Source: Laetiporus sulphureus 93-53
Lineage: Eukaryota > Basidiomycota > Agaricomycetes > Polyporales > Laetiporaceae
Reading direction: 5' to 3'
Assembly (NCBI RefSeq): GCF_001632365.1
Contig: NW_024468532.1
Coordinates: forward strand, 193,623 to 257,622
DNA: 64,000 bases
Shown here: positions 31,065-42,481 of the stretch, in pieces
Layout: every line of letters starts with the position of its first letter
Numbering within the stretch: position 1 is the stretch's first letter
The notes under the pieces: model-generated
Database searches by the model: none
What the model saw: the letters and a program-made list of their open reading frames with translations, nothing else
What the model was told of the DNA's origin: nothing
Translations under genes and position numbers: made by a program

Positions 31065-33623
31065 TCAATCATCCCCGTCTTCTCCTCGACTCATACCAGC
31101 ACTCCAGACGGTACTTGCGCTCTCACCGCTCTTCCTGCTACTCCGTCGATCCCCAGTGCGCCTTACTATCTCAGTGAAGCCTCCGCCTGCGCCCTTGGCG
31201 ATCTCTGCACTCAACTGACGCTCATGCGCATCAAGTGCAGCGAGTGTGTTTGCGGCTTCAGCCTGTGCGAGTGCCTCCTGCGTGAGATTCGGAGTGTTCG
31301 CACCGCTAACGGAAGCGTGTGGACTTCCTCGTATGGAAGACGGCCCGGACGATGTGTCCGAAGGCGTCATCGAAGAATTGCGGCGGAAGAACGAGAAACG
31401 ATACGATGCAGTCGGGGGCACAACCGGCGAGTTTCCCCCGTTCACGGGGCTGGCGGGCAGCGGTGAACGTCTGCCATTGCCATCGGTCGGATTCCCGGGG
31501 GCAGAGTAGCTCTTGTGGATGGCCGGCATCACAGGCTTCTCGATGCCCATGAGCTTCATCGTCGCATTCAGCCGCTCGCGCTCTTTCCTGTCTTCCTCGT
31601 CCTCGAATGTATCCAACTTGCGTGCGCTAGAGATTGATTGCGATGTACCTGCTCGCAAAGTCAACGGGCGCAGGCTAGGGGCAGGATCGACCTTCTTGTC
31701 ACCGCCGCCGCCGAACATTGAAAAGCTCTTCCAATCAAACGACAACGACCGCCGCGAACGAGCAGGCGGAGAGGGAGCAGAGGAGCTATTCGGCGTGGGT
31801 GACAGGAAACCGTTAGAGCTCGAAGGTGACGAGGAGAAAGAGAAGATAGCGGATTGCGTTCTGCCTTTCTTCTGAGGTTGTGCTTTAGGAGGACTATGTG
31901 ATTTTGGGATGTTGTCGAACGTGGTGAATGCGGAGGGCGTCTTCGGCAAGGGGGGACTATGCTTCTCGTAGTCCACTGCAAGGACGTGCTCGAAGCCCTC
32001 CTGGGAAATGATACGGTCAATGATCTTGGATGCATACAAAGAAAGCGCTTTGTTTGCATCCTTGAGACTCTTGACCTCGTTGCGGAGGGCATCGAGGTCA
32101 GTCCATGGCCCACTATCCTGAACAGCATCGGATGCAGAGGACATTTTCCGATCGGAGGTGGAGTGCTTCCTGTGCTTCTTAGTCTTGACGACCTGCGTCG
32201 GGCGATCCTCAATAGTGGCATGGCCCTCTAAGATATCCTTGTTCTCAGCACGTCCAAGTTCCGCTGCTAGGTCGAGCCCTGGGCCGGTGATCGGGAGGTT
32301 GGCAAGCGATTCCCCACGAAGGGTCAGAGAATGATTCGACTGCTTGCGACCATGTCTACGCGAATGTCGGTAAAGCTCATCTTCATTGCGGGACTCCTGT
32401 TCCCGATCTTGGGCAAGTTCAAATGCGGGATCGAGCTCGTGCTCCTCTGCTAGCTCGTCCACGGGATCGAGCACACTTCGGCCAGTATTCCGACTCTTCA
32501 TGCTTTCGCTTTCTCCCGCCGTGTCACCATCCTCTTCGCCTTCGCTGAGACTGGTCTCGCTGGCGGAGGCACTTACTCCCATTCGGAGAACGTCGAATTG
32601 TCCATTCAATGTCTTCTCCCTGAGGAGAATGTTGTAAGACTCATTCTCCTCCTGGAGTTCATGATTGACGCGTTTCAGATCGACCAGTTGCGTCTGCAGT
32701 AATTGAAGAGTCGATTGAAGAGAGGAATACGAAGTCGAGAGAGTAGAAAGTTCGAGCTTCAGCCCAGTCATCTCGGCGGGTTCCTGTTCGGGGTCTGTGA
32801 CGTCCTGCGTCTGCACCTGAACCTGTGATGCTGGAACCACAGCCTCCACATCCGCCTCAGACTCCATGAGCGAAGGCTCGGTAACGGATTCAACAACGGA
32901 AACCACAGACGGCGAGCTCAGTGCCGGTTGCTTGCGAGCTTGAGTCAAGGACTGTATGCGAGATTTAAGATGTTGCTCGTTATCATAGAAGGCCTGACGT
33001 TCGGCTTCAAAGGTCGCAGTCTTTGCTTCGATCAGTAAGTAATCTCATTCATGCGATCACAAATCATACCTGCTCATTATAACGCCGCTGCACGTCGCGT
33101 TTCTCTTTCTCAAGGTCACGCACTTGAGTTCTGAGCTTCTCGATCACTTCTATACGGGCCGCCATCTCTTCTTCCATGCGACTTTGATCTGCGTACAGCT
33201 CCGCGAGACGAGACTCCGCAGAGTGTAGGGCGGATGACAGGTTGGCATTCTCTGAGGTTAGGTTGCTGATGGTCTGTTCTTTCTCCTGCAGTTGCACGAG
33301 CAGCTACGAGCAACTATAAGCCAACAAGCAGTATTTCAAAGTTCAAGACAAACCTGCTCCTTCTTCTCAGTCTCTTCCTTTAGGGAGACTGCAAGTGTCT
33401 CGCGTGTTTCACTGGTAACCACAGGTGGTGGGTGTGCACCTCCCCTCAAAGATGCTCGACGAGCTGCTGGTGCACTCATTGACACCGATAGGCGTGGAGA
33501 CACCGCAGACCGAGCTGTAGCACCTCTGGCAACAGAAGGCGGAGATGCTGACGGTTTGCTGGACCCGTGCGGGGACCGTCGCGAGGTCGCGGGAGGTGCT
33601 CTGACGGACGTAGCAGTAGCCAT
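31065..33623 (-). CDS. Uncharacterised coiled-coil protein, 819 aa
   Basis: Three exons (33354-33623, 33070-33303, 31065-33020) with introns of 50 and 49 nt. After a Ser/Ala/Pro-rich N terminus (MATATSVRAPPATSRRSPHG), a long coiled coil runs from about residue 75 to 200 (LVQLQEKEQTISNLTSENA, RIEVIEKLRTQVRDLEKEK, FEAERQAFYDNEQHLKSRI). A second coiled segment lies near 245-300 and a short one near DLDALRNEVKSLKDANKAL. The C-terminal half is Ser/Pro-rich with an RSRRSLSFDWKSFSMFGG block and ends in a helix (QAEAANTLAALDAHERQLSAEI). It looks like a cytoskeletal, vesicle-tethering or polarity scaffold, but I do not recognise a named family. Confidence 0.75.
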
Positions 33624-34161
33624 GGCGTGAAAGTCGTAACGGTGGTCGTCTATGGGTGGTATACGTGCACAAGGACGTGCTGGGTATGTTTCTGAACGCA
33701 GACGCGAGGGGCAACTGGCGGGGGGAGGTGGTCGCTACGGAAAGCCATCCGCTTGCAGTGCTAGCAGTCCATCACCCGTCAAGCGACCAGAGTCCCGAAC
33801 TGGTATGCAAGCACGTGGCCGCTTTTTGGTGGCTGAGGCCACGGTCCACAAGTTGCCGGACGTTGTCTCCCTTCGAACACTGGCTACGTTTTGAGCATCG
33901 TCCGCTGTCTGTGAAAAGCATTACAAGCTGTCTTGGAGAAGCAAACTACCTGACGGTTTACCCGGTCTCAAAGTGAGCGCGTTCCGCCGGACGAAATGAA
34001 TACTGAGCTTCACCAACGTTGGTAATTGCCTCAGACAATCTACTCCAGCGAGCTCACGGGAGTGACCAGATTAACTTCAAAGCAGTTGACTGGAATCTGC
34101 TGCGGACCACCACCAGCTGTGTCGTTTTCACCGCCAAGTTGTCGGGTCACTCGTATCGAAA
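33624..34161. other. Divergent intergenic region, coiled-coil gene / XRCC2-like gene
   Basis: The starts at 33623 (minus) and 34162 (plus) face away from each other, so both promoters lie here. No other gene is supported. Confidence 0.45.
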
Positions 34162-35501
34162 ATGTGTCCTATAGTCACAACGGCCGAAGCCATGCTCGGC
34201 GAAGTCCAAGCCGAGACCTTGCAGCAAGTTAGAATCCCCCTGCTTTGAAGTACCATGTATTGATTTAATCTGCTCAGTTACTCGTGACTGTCCAGACGGA
34301 GAGTGAGCAAACTAAATCCATGTCTCATACTCACAACAGAGACTGATCCTTCACCACGACGCACATTGAAGCATGTTCACCGTGCAAAACTCAACTCACA
34401 GGCCTGGACGCTGTACTGACTTCCCAAGGCGCCAACATGAAGCCTCAAGAAGTGCCCGTCAGACGTGGTGATGTGCTCGAGATTCAAGGGTCTACTGCAA
34501 CCGGCAAGACTAGCCTACTCTATCATCTGCTCATCACTTGTATCCTACCCTCAGAGTACCAGTCCGCCAACATCGGAGGCTGGAACAAGGCCGCCATCTG
34601 CTTTGACACAGATGGAACATTTGACATCGAGAGATTTCATCGCCTTCTGATGCTCCGTCTATCCAGGTTAATAAAAAATGGCGGGGAACCCCCTGAGACG
34701 ACGCTAGAGGCGCTTTTTCCCGCAATAGATGAGCTTGCGTCCCTTTGTCTAGAAAGGTTGCATGTTTTCCGACCAGCGTCTTCCTTTCAAATGGCGGCAA
34801 CTCTACTCGATCTGCCGCGATATCATTGTGCACGCCCATCTCTCCAAGCCTTAGAAATAGGGCTGGTTACTGTAGACTCACTAAGCGCGTTCTACTGGGC
34901 AGACCGCTTTACCGTGGAACATTCGTGTAGCGCTGGCGAGCGCTCCGGTGGTACGGGGAGAGTAAACCCTCTCCGGCATGTCCTTTCAGCATTACAGGAG
35001 CTCCGCGCCTCGCGCGGTCCTGTGATAGTACTGACCAATTGGGGTCTCAATCCGTTGAAGAAGTCCGTGGTCAGCGGAGAGGAAGAGGAGACGTCTCCCT
35101 TCTTCAAGCAACACCTCCAGTCCTTTCCCTCTCCCTTCCATAACTCTTCCAGTGACCCCGCCGACACTCCTCTCCGTGGTGCAAGCAATGCGTCTCCGCA
35201 TTCAGTCCACAGAGCGTCATCGCCCTTGCCTGGACATCCTGATACACTTATGCGTGACCTGGTGGATGTAACCTCTGGATCACTACCCCTTACCCACCAC
35301 ATCACGTTGCGGATGGCTCCTATGGATCCCCTCCCGTCGTCTGCTACAGGCAAAGTTAACGCAGGGGACGCTTCTCGAAGTTCGCCTGTGCAAAAATGTC
35401 AATATGAGGGTATTGTCAGGACGCCAGTAAATGCAAGCGTAGGGAGATTCAATTTCGTCATCACTGAACAAGATGTCCGCGACGACCTTATGCTAGTATG
35501 A
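34162..35501 (+). CDS. XRCC2: XRCC2-like Rad51 paralogue
   Basis: RecA-fold ATPase that helps Rad51 filament formation in homologous recombination. Three exons (34162-34227, 34278-34302, 34402-35501) give 396 aa; the second is only 25 nt, and the two short 5' exons are the uncertain part. The core shows VRRGDVLEIQGSTATGKTSL with Walker A G60-T67, LLYHLL, a FDTDGTFDIERFHRL strand-helix typical of XRCC2, and Walker B LEIGLVTVDSLSAFYW (Asp near 189), then VIVLTNWGL. A Ser/Pro-rich insert of about 60 residues follows, before the terminal strand GRFNFVITEQDV. XRCC2 is patchy in fungi. Neighbours offer no further clue. Confidence 0.75.
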
Positions 35502-36307
35502 GCTCATTTATGTGCGTTATTCTATCCTGTTTTTTTGCCAATGTGTTCGTAAATGATACCTTTTGTACGCCCTATCATTGAGAATTGAATTGTCATATGG
35601 TCACGCGCTGACCGGGCATCTATGTTCATGGCTGCGCTTCAACCTCGACGTGTATACATTTCATATGTATCTTGATTGTCCAGATGTTTCTGCCGTGTTC
35701 GGCGCCCTCTTATCTCAAAAAGAGCTGTCTTCCCAAAGCAGGTTCCAGACGCTTCCTGAATACTCCAGAAATCAAGCGGTTTATGGTGCAGACTCGTAAC
35801 GGTAAGCAACCAGCGGCGTCGTACCTTGCGCGCTCTCACATCTCGTCGGGCCAGTACAGCATATTCTGAAATCGATCAAAGTTGCGATCATGCGATGCTG
35901 TGCCAGTACCCTGAATGATACGATCTGATCTCACTTTGAATTTGACAGATGCGACAAGTTTAATCAATTTCACTGTTTGTTAACCACATTGATGGTGTAT
36001 GGGCAGGTGAGCTATGTGCGCCGTAGATGATCTATGTTCCTATGCTCTCGTCTCATTGCTCTTTACGCCACGTCTGCAGTGGCGTACGCCAGGTGTTTCA
36101 CGGCATTTATACATTGAAATAATTTAAGACAGTGACAGGACCCAATTGTGCAAGTACAACTCGTTACTCTATAGTAAGGTTACAGAACTGCTAACCGCGG
36201 AAAATGTCAGGTCCATGCGATGGCGCGATTTGCCGCATTAGTGTGAGGCAAGTGAGTATTAATGAGCCAAAAGTAACCAAGAACAGCGACGTATCCTACG
36301 ACAGCGT
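35502..36307. other. Intergenic between convergent genes
   Basis: 3' flanks of the XRCC2-like gene and of the second adenylating enzyme. AT-rich, with no supported gene. Confidence 0.45.
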
Positions 36308-38038
36308 CTATTGGGACTTGTATATGCGATCCAATTGAACCTTGAAGGTCTCCTCGACCGCACGTCTCCTGATGTTTCCTTTGGTTGCAGTCCTCGGCAA
36401 ACTTCCCTTGGAGACGACTACAATGAAGTGCGTGGAGACGATCCGTTCGTGGATGTATCGTCTAGAGTGAAAGTGCCGCGTGCGCCGAATGATGTCTTTC
36501 TTCAGCTTCTCCCCATCGACCAGCCCTTTGGGTTCGACGAAGAGTGCAGGTGAAGGTCGCCCATTGCCTACAACGACACATTCGGAGACTAGATCCCCAC
36601 ATGAGGAGCGTACATTGTCCTCGATCGCCTTCGTATCACATCGAAGCGAATTCTCGCTCTTGATCCAGTCATCATCCCGGCCGCGGAATAGGTAACATCC
36701 AGGCGCGGCCTCTATGAATAGGTCACCCGTGTGGAAGTGCCCATCAGCCTGGCGGAGAGAGGGATCTGGGCAGTCTCCCGAATCCGAAAGTATCACAAGC
36801 TCAAGAAGCTGAGCGTTGGAATTGCGATAAGTGTCGTCTACGCGTTCAGCAGCCGGGGTCACGAGATCAAAGCGATACTGCGTCCCTTCGATGGGCCGGA
36901 GGAAATGGGAGTCGCTACCGCGTCCACCGATGGAGCGCAGCATGGCCCCACATTCCGTGTTCCCGAAGAGGTTTCTGAGCAGCAGCCCATTCTGGCGAGC
37001 CCAGATCTCCTCTCCCTGAGGCAGGGGAAGACCTGCGTAGAGGACCTCGTCGAGGCGCTGCAGGGATGCGAGAAGGCGCGAATCCTCCTGCGAGTTACGA
37101 AGATGTGTTGCGAGGAATGTCGCAAACTGTGTGAGGCGGTTGAGGCCGCACTGTCGGATGATGTCAAGGAGTTCGTCGGAGGAGAATGCGATTGTTGTAG
37201 GTTGGACGACACAGGTGCCGTGCTGAAGACCACCGATCAAGGTGAGTGTCTGTCCGATATGACACATGCTACCCCTGGTTGATTGAAATAACTCAGTTCG
37301 ATTGTTAGAGTGTGAATGCATTAATCACTTACATCCACGTTATCACATCCTGGCGGTCGGAACGGCAAGGCTCGCTGATATGGCCGGCCTTCGCAATAAT
37401 GGCATCAAGCCATTTATAGGAACACCGCACGAGCTTGGGAGACCCCGACGTGGATCCTGAAGTATGGAAGATCATGGCGGTGTCCTCTCCGCTCGATGGC
37501 CTGCTAAGTGCAGGCAATGGGCCAGACAATGCCGGTAGACGGTGCAGGTCGATAGCGGCCTGCGATGGCGTAGGGCAGCTCGTCACTACGGACTCAAATG
37601 ACGGGTCGAAAATGAGCGCTTTCGCGTCTGCTCGCTGCATGAGCTCATAAATGACGTCCGGATTGGGAAGGCGCAACGAGAACAGCTGCGGGATGTAGTT
37701 TGCCCTCGCAACTCCGAAAATATGGAGAACATCCATGTATGTCATACCGCCTAGCCTGTACGCGAATGTCGGACTCAGTTGCATGGACTCCATTGACAGA
37801 ATTCTAATGCTCACCAGAGTCCGACGACAGAGCGTTGGTGTACGCCGCGGCTTTGCAGAACATTCCCCCAGTAGCGAGCACTCAGTTCCACGTCGGTCAG
37901 GAATTGTCTGTACGATATCTTGTTCCAGCGCCGTCCGGTCCCGTTTGTATGGGTGAAGTCCGGGATCTCGAATACCGTAGCCTCTGAATAGAGCGATGCA
38001 CTCCATTGAAGAATCGTGAGGTGCGTTCTGAATGACAT
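36308..38038 (-). CDS. Stand-alone adenylate-forming enzyme, paralogue B
   Basis: Inverted paralogue of the gene at 25654-27386. Three exons (37815-38038, 37333-37755, 36308-37274) give 537 aa, and the introns interrupt the same codons as in paralogue A. Motifs are FHTSGSTSGSPKL (A3), LRNLFGNTECG (A5, where A has YASTE), FHTGDLF (A7), FRGRDDDWIK (A8) and LPRTATKGNIRRRA (A10). The C-terminal third is the most alike between the two; the specificity region in the middle differs more, so substrates may differ. No carrier or reductase domain. The ATG at 38038 aligns with the paralogue's start (THLTIL follows in both). Confidence 0.85.
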
Positions 38039-38243
38039 CGCGTGTGACCACAAGCTGAAGGGAGATGAGAGGAATTTAATGATGACTCGGACTCTCCCTC
38101 AGAGTCGCTTTATAGTTGAGTGGCAGAAACAAGTGATGACTACGGGTCTCCCTGGCAATCACAGCACCGCTGTATCTGCCATGCGATCAATGGCTATTCA
38201 CTGCAATACTTGACGCTGCAAAAAAGGCTGCGGCAATACGCAC
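38039..38243. promoter_or_regulatory. Probable promoter region of paralogue B
   Basis: Non-coding stretch upstream of the minus-strand start at 38038 and before the doubtful plus-strand frame at 38244; no specific site recognised. Confidence 0.3.
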
Positions 38244-38768
38244 ATGTCTGCCAACGGAGCCGCTCCCGCCGATGTGACATGTCATGCCTGTGTCCCAGTC
38301 CCGTCTCGACCCATAGCTTTATTCCCATGTTTTCAAGCTTTGAAGTTTATTCCTGGAATCCCAGACGAGCCCTGGTCGCACCAACCGGGAGATGTGGCGA
38401 ACCGAACAGCGCGGGAGAGCTACACAGCTTGCAGAACTGTTCTCTCTACCCTTGCACGGCGGCCTTCAGCCGCTAACCATTTGTGTTTGCAAAGAGAACC
38501 ACTGCCTAGGCTCACAGCTCATTGCGACCAAGTGCTCGCAGACTGCATTGACCAGTGCAGCGACGTGACTCATGGGCAGTCATTCAACGTCACATCAAGG
38601 AGGCGGGACAAACAACTGCTAAATGCATCAGTAAGTTGGAGTTTCGATCAATGATACAATGATACCAGTAAGATCCTCATCATCAAGGCGACACACTTCG
38701 GCTTCAATGCGCACGACGACGCAGATAAAGAGATGATGGACGATTTTGCGGACCGCGAAGATCAGTGA
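38244..38768 (+). CDS. Doubtful small gene, unknown product
   Basis: An ATG frame from 38244 (MSANGAAPADVTCHACV) reaches a good donor GTAAGT at 38631. Using the acceptor ending at 38672 continues in frame as ILIIKATHFGFNAHDDADKE to a TGA at 38766, giving 160 aa. The second exon is acidic and helix-like. I recognise no family, the acceptor (AGTAAG) is unusual, and codon usage is unremarkable, so this could be a decayed or chance gene. Confidence 0.25.
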
Positions 38769-40939
38769 GAATCTGCGATTGAGGTCAAGGCACCACCTAG
38801 AGACCATTGACGCGGGTTACCTCAGTGCAGCAAAAGTGGACGCTATTGACTCACCTTTGATCTGAATAGCCAATTGGCAGAATGAAGACTTCGAATGATG
38901 GAGGCTGCCTGCCGGTGCCACCGTGCCGTCGCACTTGAGGCGAAAAATCGATCTCAATGACTCAATCCCACAATGACTGAGGCAAGGGCGGTCCCGTAGA
39001 ACCCAGTTATGTATAGCATTAGCTTCATGAGCACCGAGGCCGCGCAACTGCCTTGATCCACCGAGCAAGCCCGGTTATGGCTGTACAATACTCACATATG
39101 ATACAGCGTAGAGGTTTAGCAGGTCTATCAGCACTGGCAGTACAATCACTGACAGTACACGCCGCGCAAGAGACGCCATGTCGATGTGGACGGTGCGCCC
39201 ACGCCTGTCATCATTGCTAGCGTGATGATATCTATCCAGCAGAACGGCGTTACCCTGTTCCGTTGTGGCGGACAAGCTCTATAGCGAACCACTCACTTGT
39301 GAAAACACCAAAATACGCTCGTGCGCATGATATGTCGCGCAGCGAACGCGGAAAGCGATCCGTCGATATCTGCGCTCTGACTGTTGCGCCTGCGAGTGCG
39401 ACATCTGTCTGGCATTCATTCTGTTCTGGGTCTGCGCATGCGCGCAAACTCTCGCTGAGACACGTCACGAGAAAATTGTAGCACAGCCTTTATGCGACAG
39501 TAGGGCACCCAACCTGAATCAGCACTGCCACTGTTGATACAGTGAGCGTCAATCACTTGCCAACTTTTGCCTGGAGTCCTGGACCAGATTGTCCCCCCTT
39601 ACCTTCTTCCCTGCCGCATCGTTCCGCCCGTGTTCCCGATAATGATATGCTTCTTAGACGCATATGTGTTCCGATTCCCGCTACCGCTGCACCGATTCTA
39701 CGGAACCGTTCATGCTAGTGGTCGGGCATGTTTCAATGCCTACCTGTGTCGAGGAAGTGGTCCTGCGGAGTGACCTGAACGGAAGTGAATGCCAAAGGTC
39801 GGCGTGCAGTGACAGGGAGTCATAAAATTTTCACGTCTCATGGAACAATTGATGAACGTAACGCACGAATGGTCGCACTCTACCCGCGATAGATCAGGAA
39901 ACGCGGGAAGTGCACCGCTGGGCTTGCGGGCGCCTGTCCGGAGAGACGCGTCCGCATCCGTCACGTGATCGTGTCGCGGTCTCACTGTGGCGACGCAGGT
40001 CTCAGATTCTCCAAGTCAACCGTACCCGATTCTCTAGGTGCCTACGCAGTCGACTGTGCCGTTGGATAGCTGTAGAATTTATGGAACCAGATACCTGACC
40101 AAGGGGTCTGTACCATGCTGTATCGGGGCGTAGTATCTCCGGATCCAAAGCGACTTCAAGTTGGGCGGACTGCGAGGCGACGACTGCTAGTAGTATGAAG
40201 ATGATCTACAAGGAGGTCGATTTTGAGTCCAGTTAACACGATACTTGGCTCTGCACTGGGCTGTAGTCAGACAAGGCAGCGATGCAGAAGGCAGGAATCT
40301 AACATCTAGCAATATTGGCGCAACACATATCCGCTCAATGTAAGTAACCACCGCCTCTCTCAGGCTGCCCTCCTAGCAACCTCTTAACAGCTAATGATGC
40401 TGCGAAACGCAGGAACTGTCGAACTGTCCTATGTCTGTGCACATTTTCCCATCATCATCGAGGGTGACAGCTATTCACGGAGGAAAGACACCCGCTTCCA
40501 GCATTGCAATCACCGTATGAACCTGTTCAAAGGAACAAATCTCCATAGCGATGCGGCGAGGGTAACATTCTTGGGACGCACAAATCCCGGATCCGTGCAG
40601 ATGAGACGTGGCCTGAGTCCGTTTCAGATTGGCTTGCAAGCACCTCCCGCTGATCATGAGCAGGTGAGACGAAGACGCACTTCGCAGTGCTCGTACAACT
40701 ATGCTCCGTGACCCGCAGACATTGATCACTCCATATCCGATATCGGGGAGAATATGCGTACTCATCGGAAAGCATGTCGATGGACTGGTATACACGGGTG
40801 CAAAAGCAATGAACACATGAGTCGTCGTCAAAAAGGATATAATTTATGAGAATTCAGCGCATCATGTCCCAAGGCCAATATACGTCCGCCACTAACCCAA
40901 GAGAGGAATTAAAACCGTACAACTTCAGCTACAAGATTG
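38769..40939. other. Gene-poor interval
   Basis: About 2.2 kb without a supported gene. A minus-strand frame at 39075-39275 has a hydrophobic stretch (LSVIVLPVLIDLLNLYAV) but no start context, splice partner or family. The plus-strand frame at 40394-40711 is equally unsupported. No repeats or transposon ends seen. Confidence 0.4.
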
Positions 40940-42481
40940 CTAGTCTGCTTTGGACACTGGTGTTATGAGCCGCTCAGCCATGAGTCGTCCGGTGTCGTGA
41001 TCGATCTCGCCAGCCACAGCGATCGCCGGGGACTTCTCGATGTCGCTCCCTGATACTTGACTGCTAGCTGGAAACTGGCCCTCGGATGCATCTCCTTCAT
41101 CGCGCGGTCGCCGAAGGTCTCGAAGGAAGGCCTGCAGGTGCCGTACGGCCTCGGCATGCTCCACGAGGAGCTCCCCAGTGGACGAGGACTGCTCCTTGCT
41201 GAATGGACCAAAGAGGCCATCAGCGAGGTCGCTGACCGTTTTCACAGTAATCTCGGTGAGATGTTGGTACAGCGCTTGCTCGCCACGTTCCGCTCTAAGC
41301 CTGAGAAAATCCTCCAGCGCAGAACACATGTCCAGCACGTCGTCTTCGTGGCATTGCACGGAGAGCTGCTCTATTGGCGAACCCGAGAGTGTCGTCAAGG
41401 TATCGACGACGTTCTCGACTGGGAAAAGCGGGGTAAGGTGGACCTTCCGGAGGCGCTTCAGAGGAGGTTCCTTGTGCTTCGCATACTCGAAGGTTTGCGG
41501 GGAAAGCGCAGTGTTGAGGGCAAACTCGTCCACTGTATGCCCGACATTGCCCATGATGCGCTCTGTGCAGATGCGATTGAAATCGATGGATTCATGATAG
41601 CAGCTCCCGAGGTCAAGAACCTCCAAGGAGCATGCTACGGGGGTGCAGGTCCATTGTGGGTCTCCGAGATGAGTATCTCGGATGCGCAGCTTCTTAAGGG
41701 TGGGCAGGCGGAGCAGCGACGGAAGACGCAGCTCGGAGTCAAGCAGCGCGTGAGGGGGTATATCCTCATCTCCCGCAACAAGCGGAATGAAAGGATACAC
41801 ACCGATGAGTTCGGGTGCGTGGATAGCGGATCGAGTAATGCGGTCGAGAGATAGTTGGGTAAGCTTCGGAATCGAAGCTGCTATCGCGACAACCAACCGT
41901 TCACTCCTAGATGGTCGGAGGATGCTGTAAGCCAAAGATCAGAACAGAGAGGATAGGATTGGCTCACAAAGGGTTCAAACTTTCATCTCCGCAGTGATTT
42001 ATGGACAGCTTCGTCAGAGAGCCCAGCTTGGTGAAACAGGGGATGATGCTCTTGGACAGGGACCCGTGTAGAGACAATGTCAAGTCTTCTACTTGAGGAC
42101 AGTGAGAAACCAGCTCGAGAACCGCATCTGTTACAGTGCGACGATTGGCAGATGGAGCATCCGCCGCATGATGAGCGCTGGGCTTGGTGCAGATTGACAG
42201 ATGCTGGATGTACTGGTTGTGGCTGATGGGTACGGTGGACAGATACGTCCGCAGGCTCTCGTAGTCGGGAATTTTCACATGCTATGATGTGCGAATTGAT
42301 CAACATCCAACGGAGATCACCCCGGTACTCCGCTGCTCACCTTGAACATGGTTGAAACACATAGAGAGTATGCCTCTCTGTTCACTGTGGCAAGGACCTT
42401 GACATCTTGGAAATCAAGGAGATCGACAACGGACAACTTCATCTCCGCAGGTAGAGCGAGCCATAGTTGTGCGGCTGCCAT
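40940..42481 (-). CDS. F-box protein with leucine-rich C-terminal region
   Basis: Probable substrate adaptor of an SCF ubiquitin ligase. Three exons (42341-42481, 41968-42281, 40940-41924) give 479 aa. Residues 1-45 form an F-box: LWLALPAEMKLSVVDLLDFQD then VKVLATVNREAYSLC. Later repeats of leucine-rich strands (VEDLTLSLHG, LTKLSINHCG, LTQLSLDRI, LKKLRIRDTHLGD, LEVLDLGSC, IEQLSVQC) suggest an irregular LRR fold, as in the very large F-box families of Agaricomycetes. Substrate unknown. The plus-strand frame at 41057-41854 is its antisense shadow. Confidence 0.8.

Noticed and set aside
36731..37282. Plus-strand 183-aa frame
   Set aside because: Antisense of adenylating enzyme B.
39075..39468. 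Membrane-protein fragment on the minus strand
   Set aside because: Only one hydrophobic stretch, no start context and no homologous neighbour exon.
41057..41854. Plus-strand 265-aa frame
   Set aside because: Antisense of the F-box gene, whose spliced model has a recognisable F-box and closes in frame.
25654..42481. Biosynthetic gene cluster around the two adenylating enzymes
   Set aside because: The genes between and around them (DMT carrier, SLX9, coiled coil, XRCC2, F-box) are housekeeping or regulatory; no tailoring enzymes, carrier protein or cluster-specific regulator is present.
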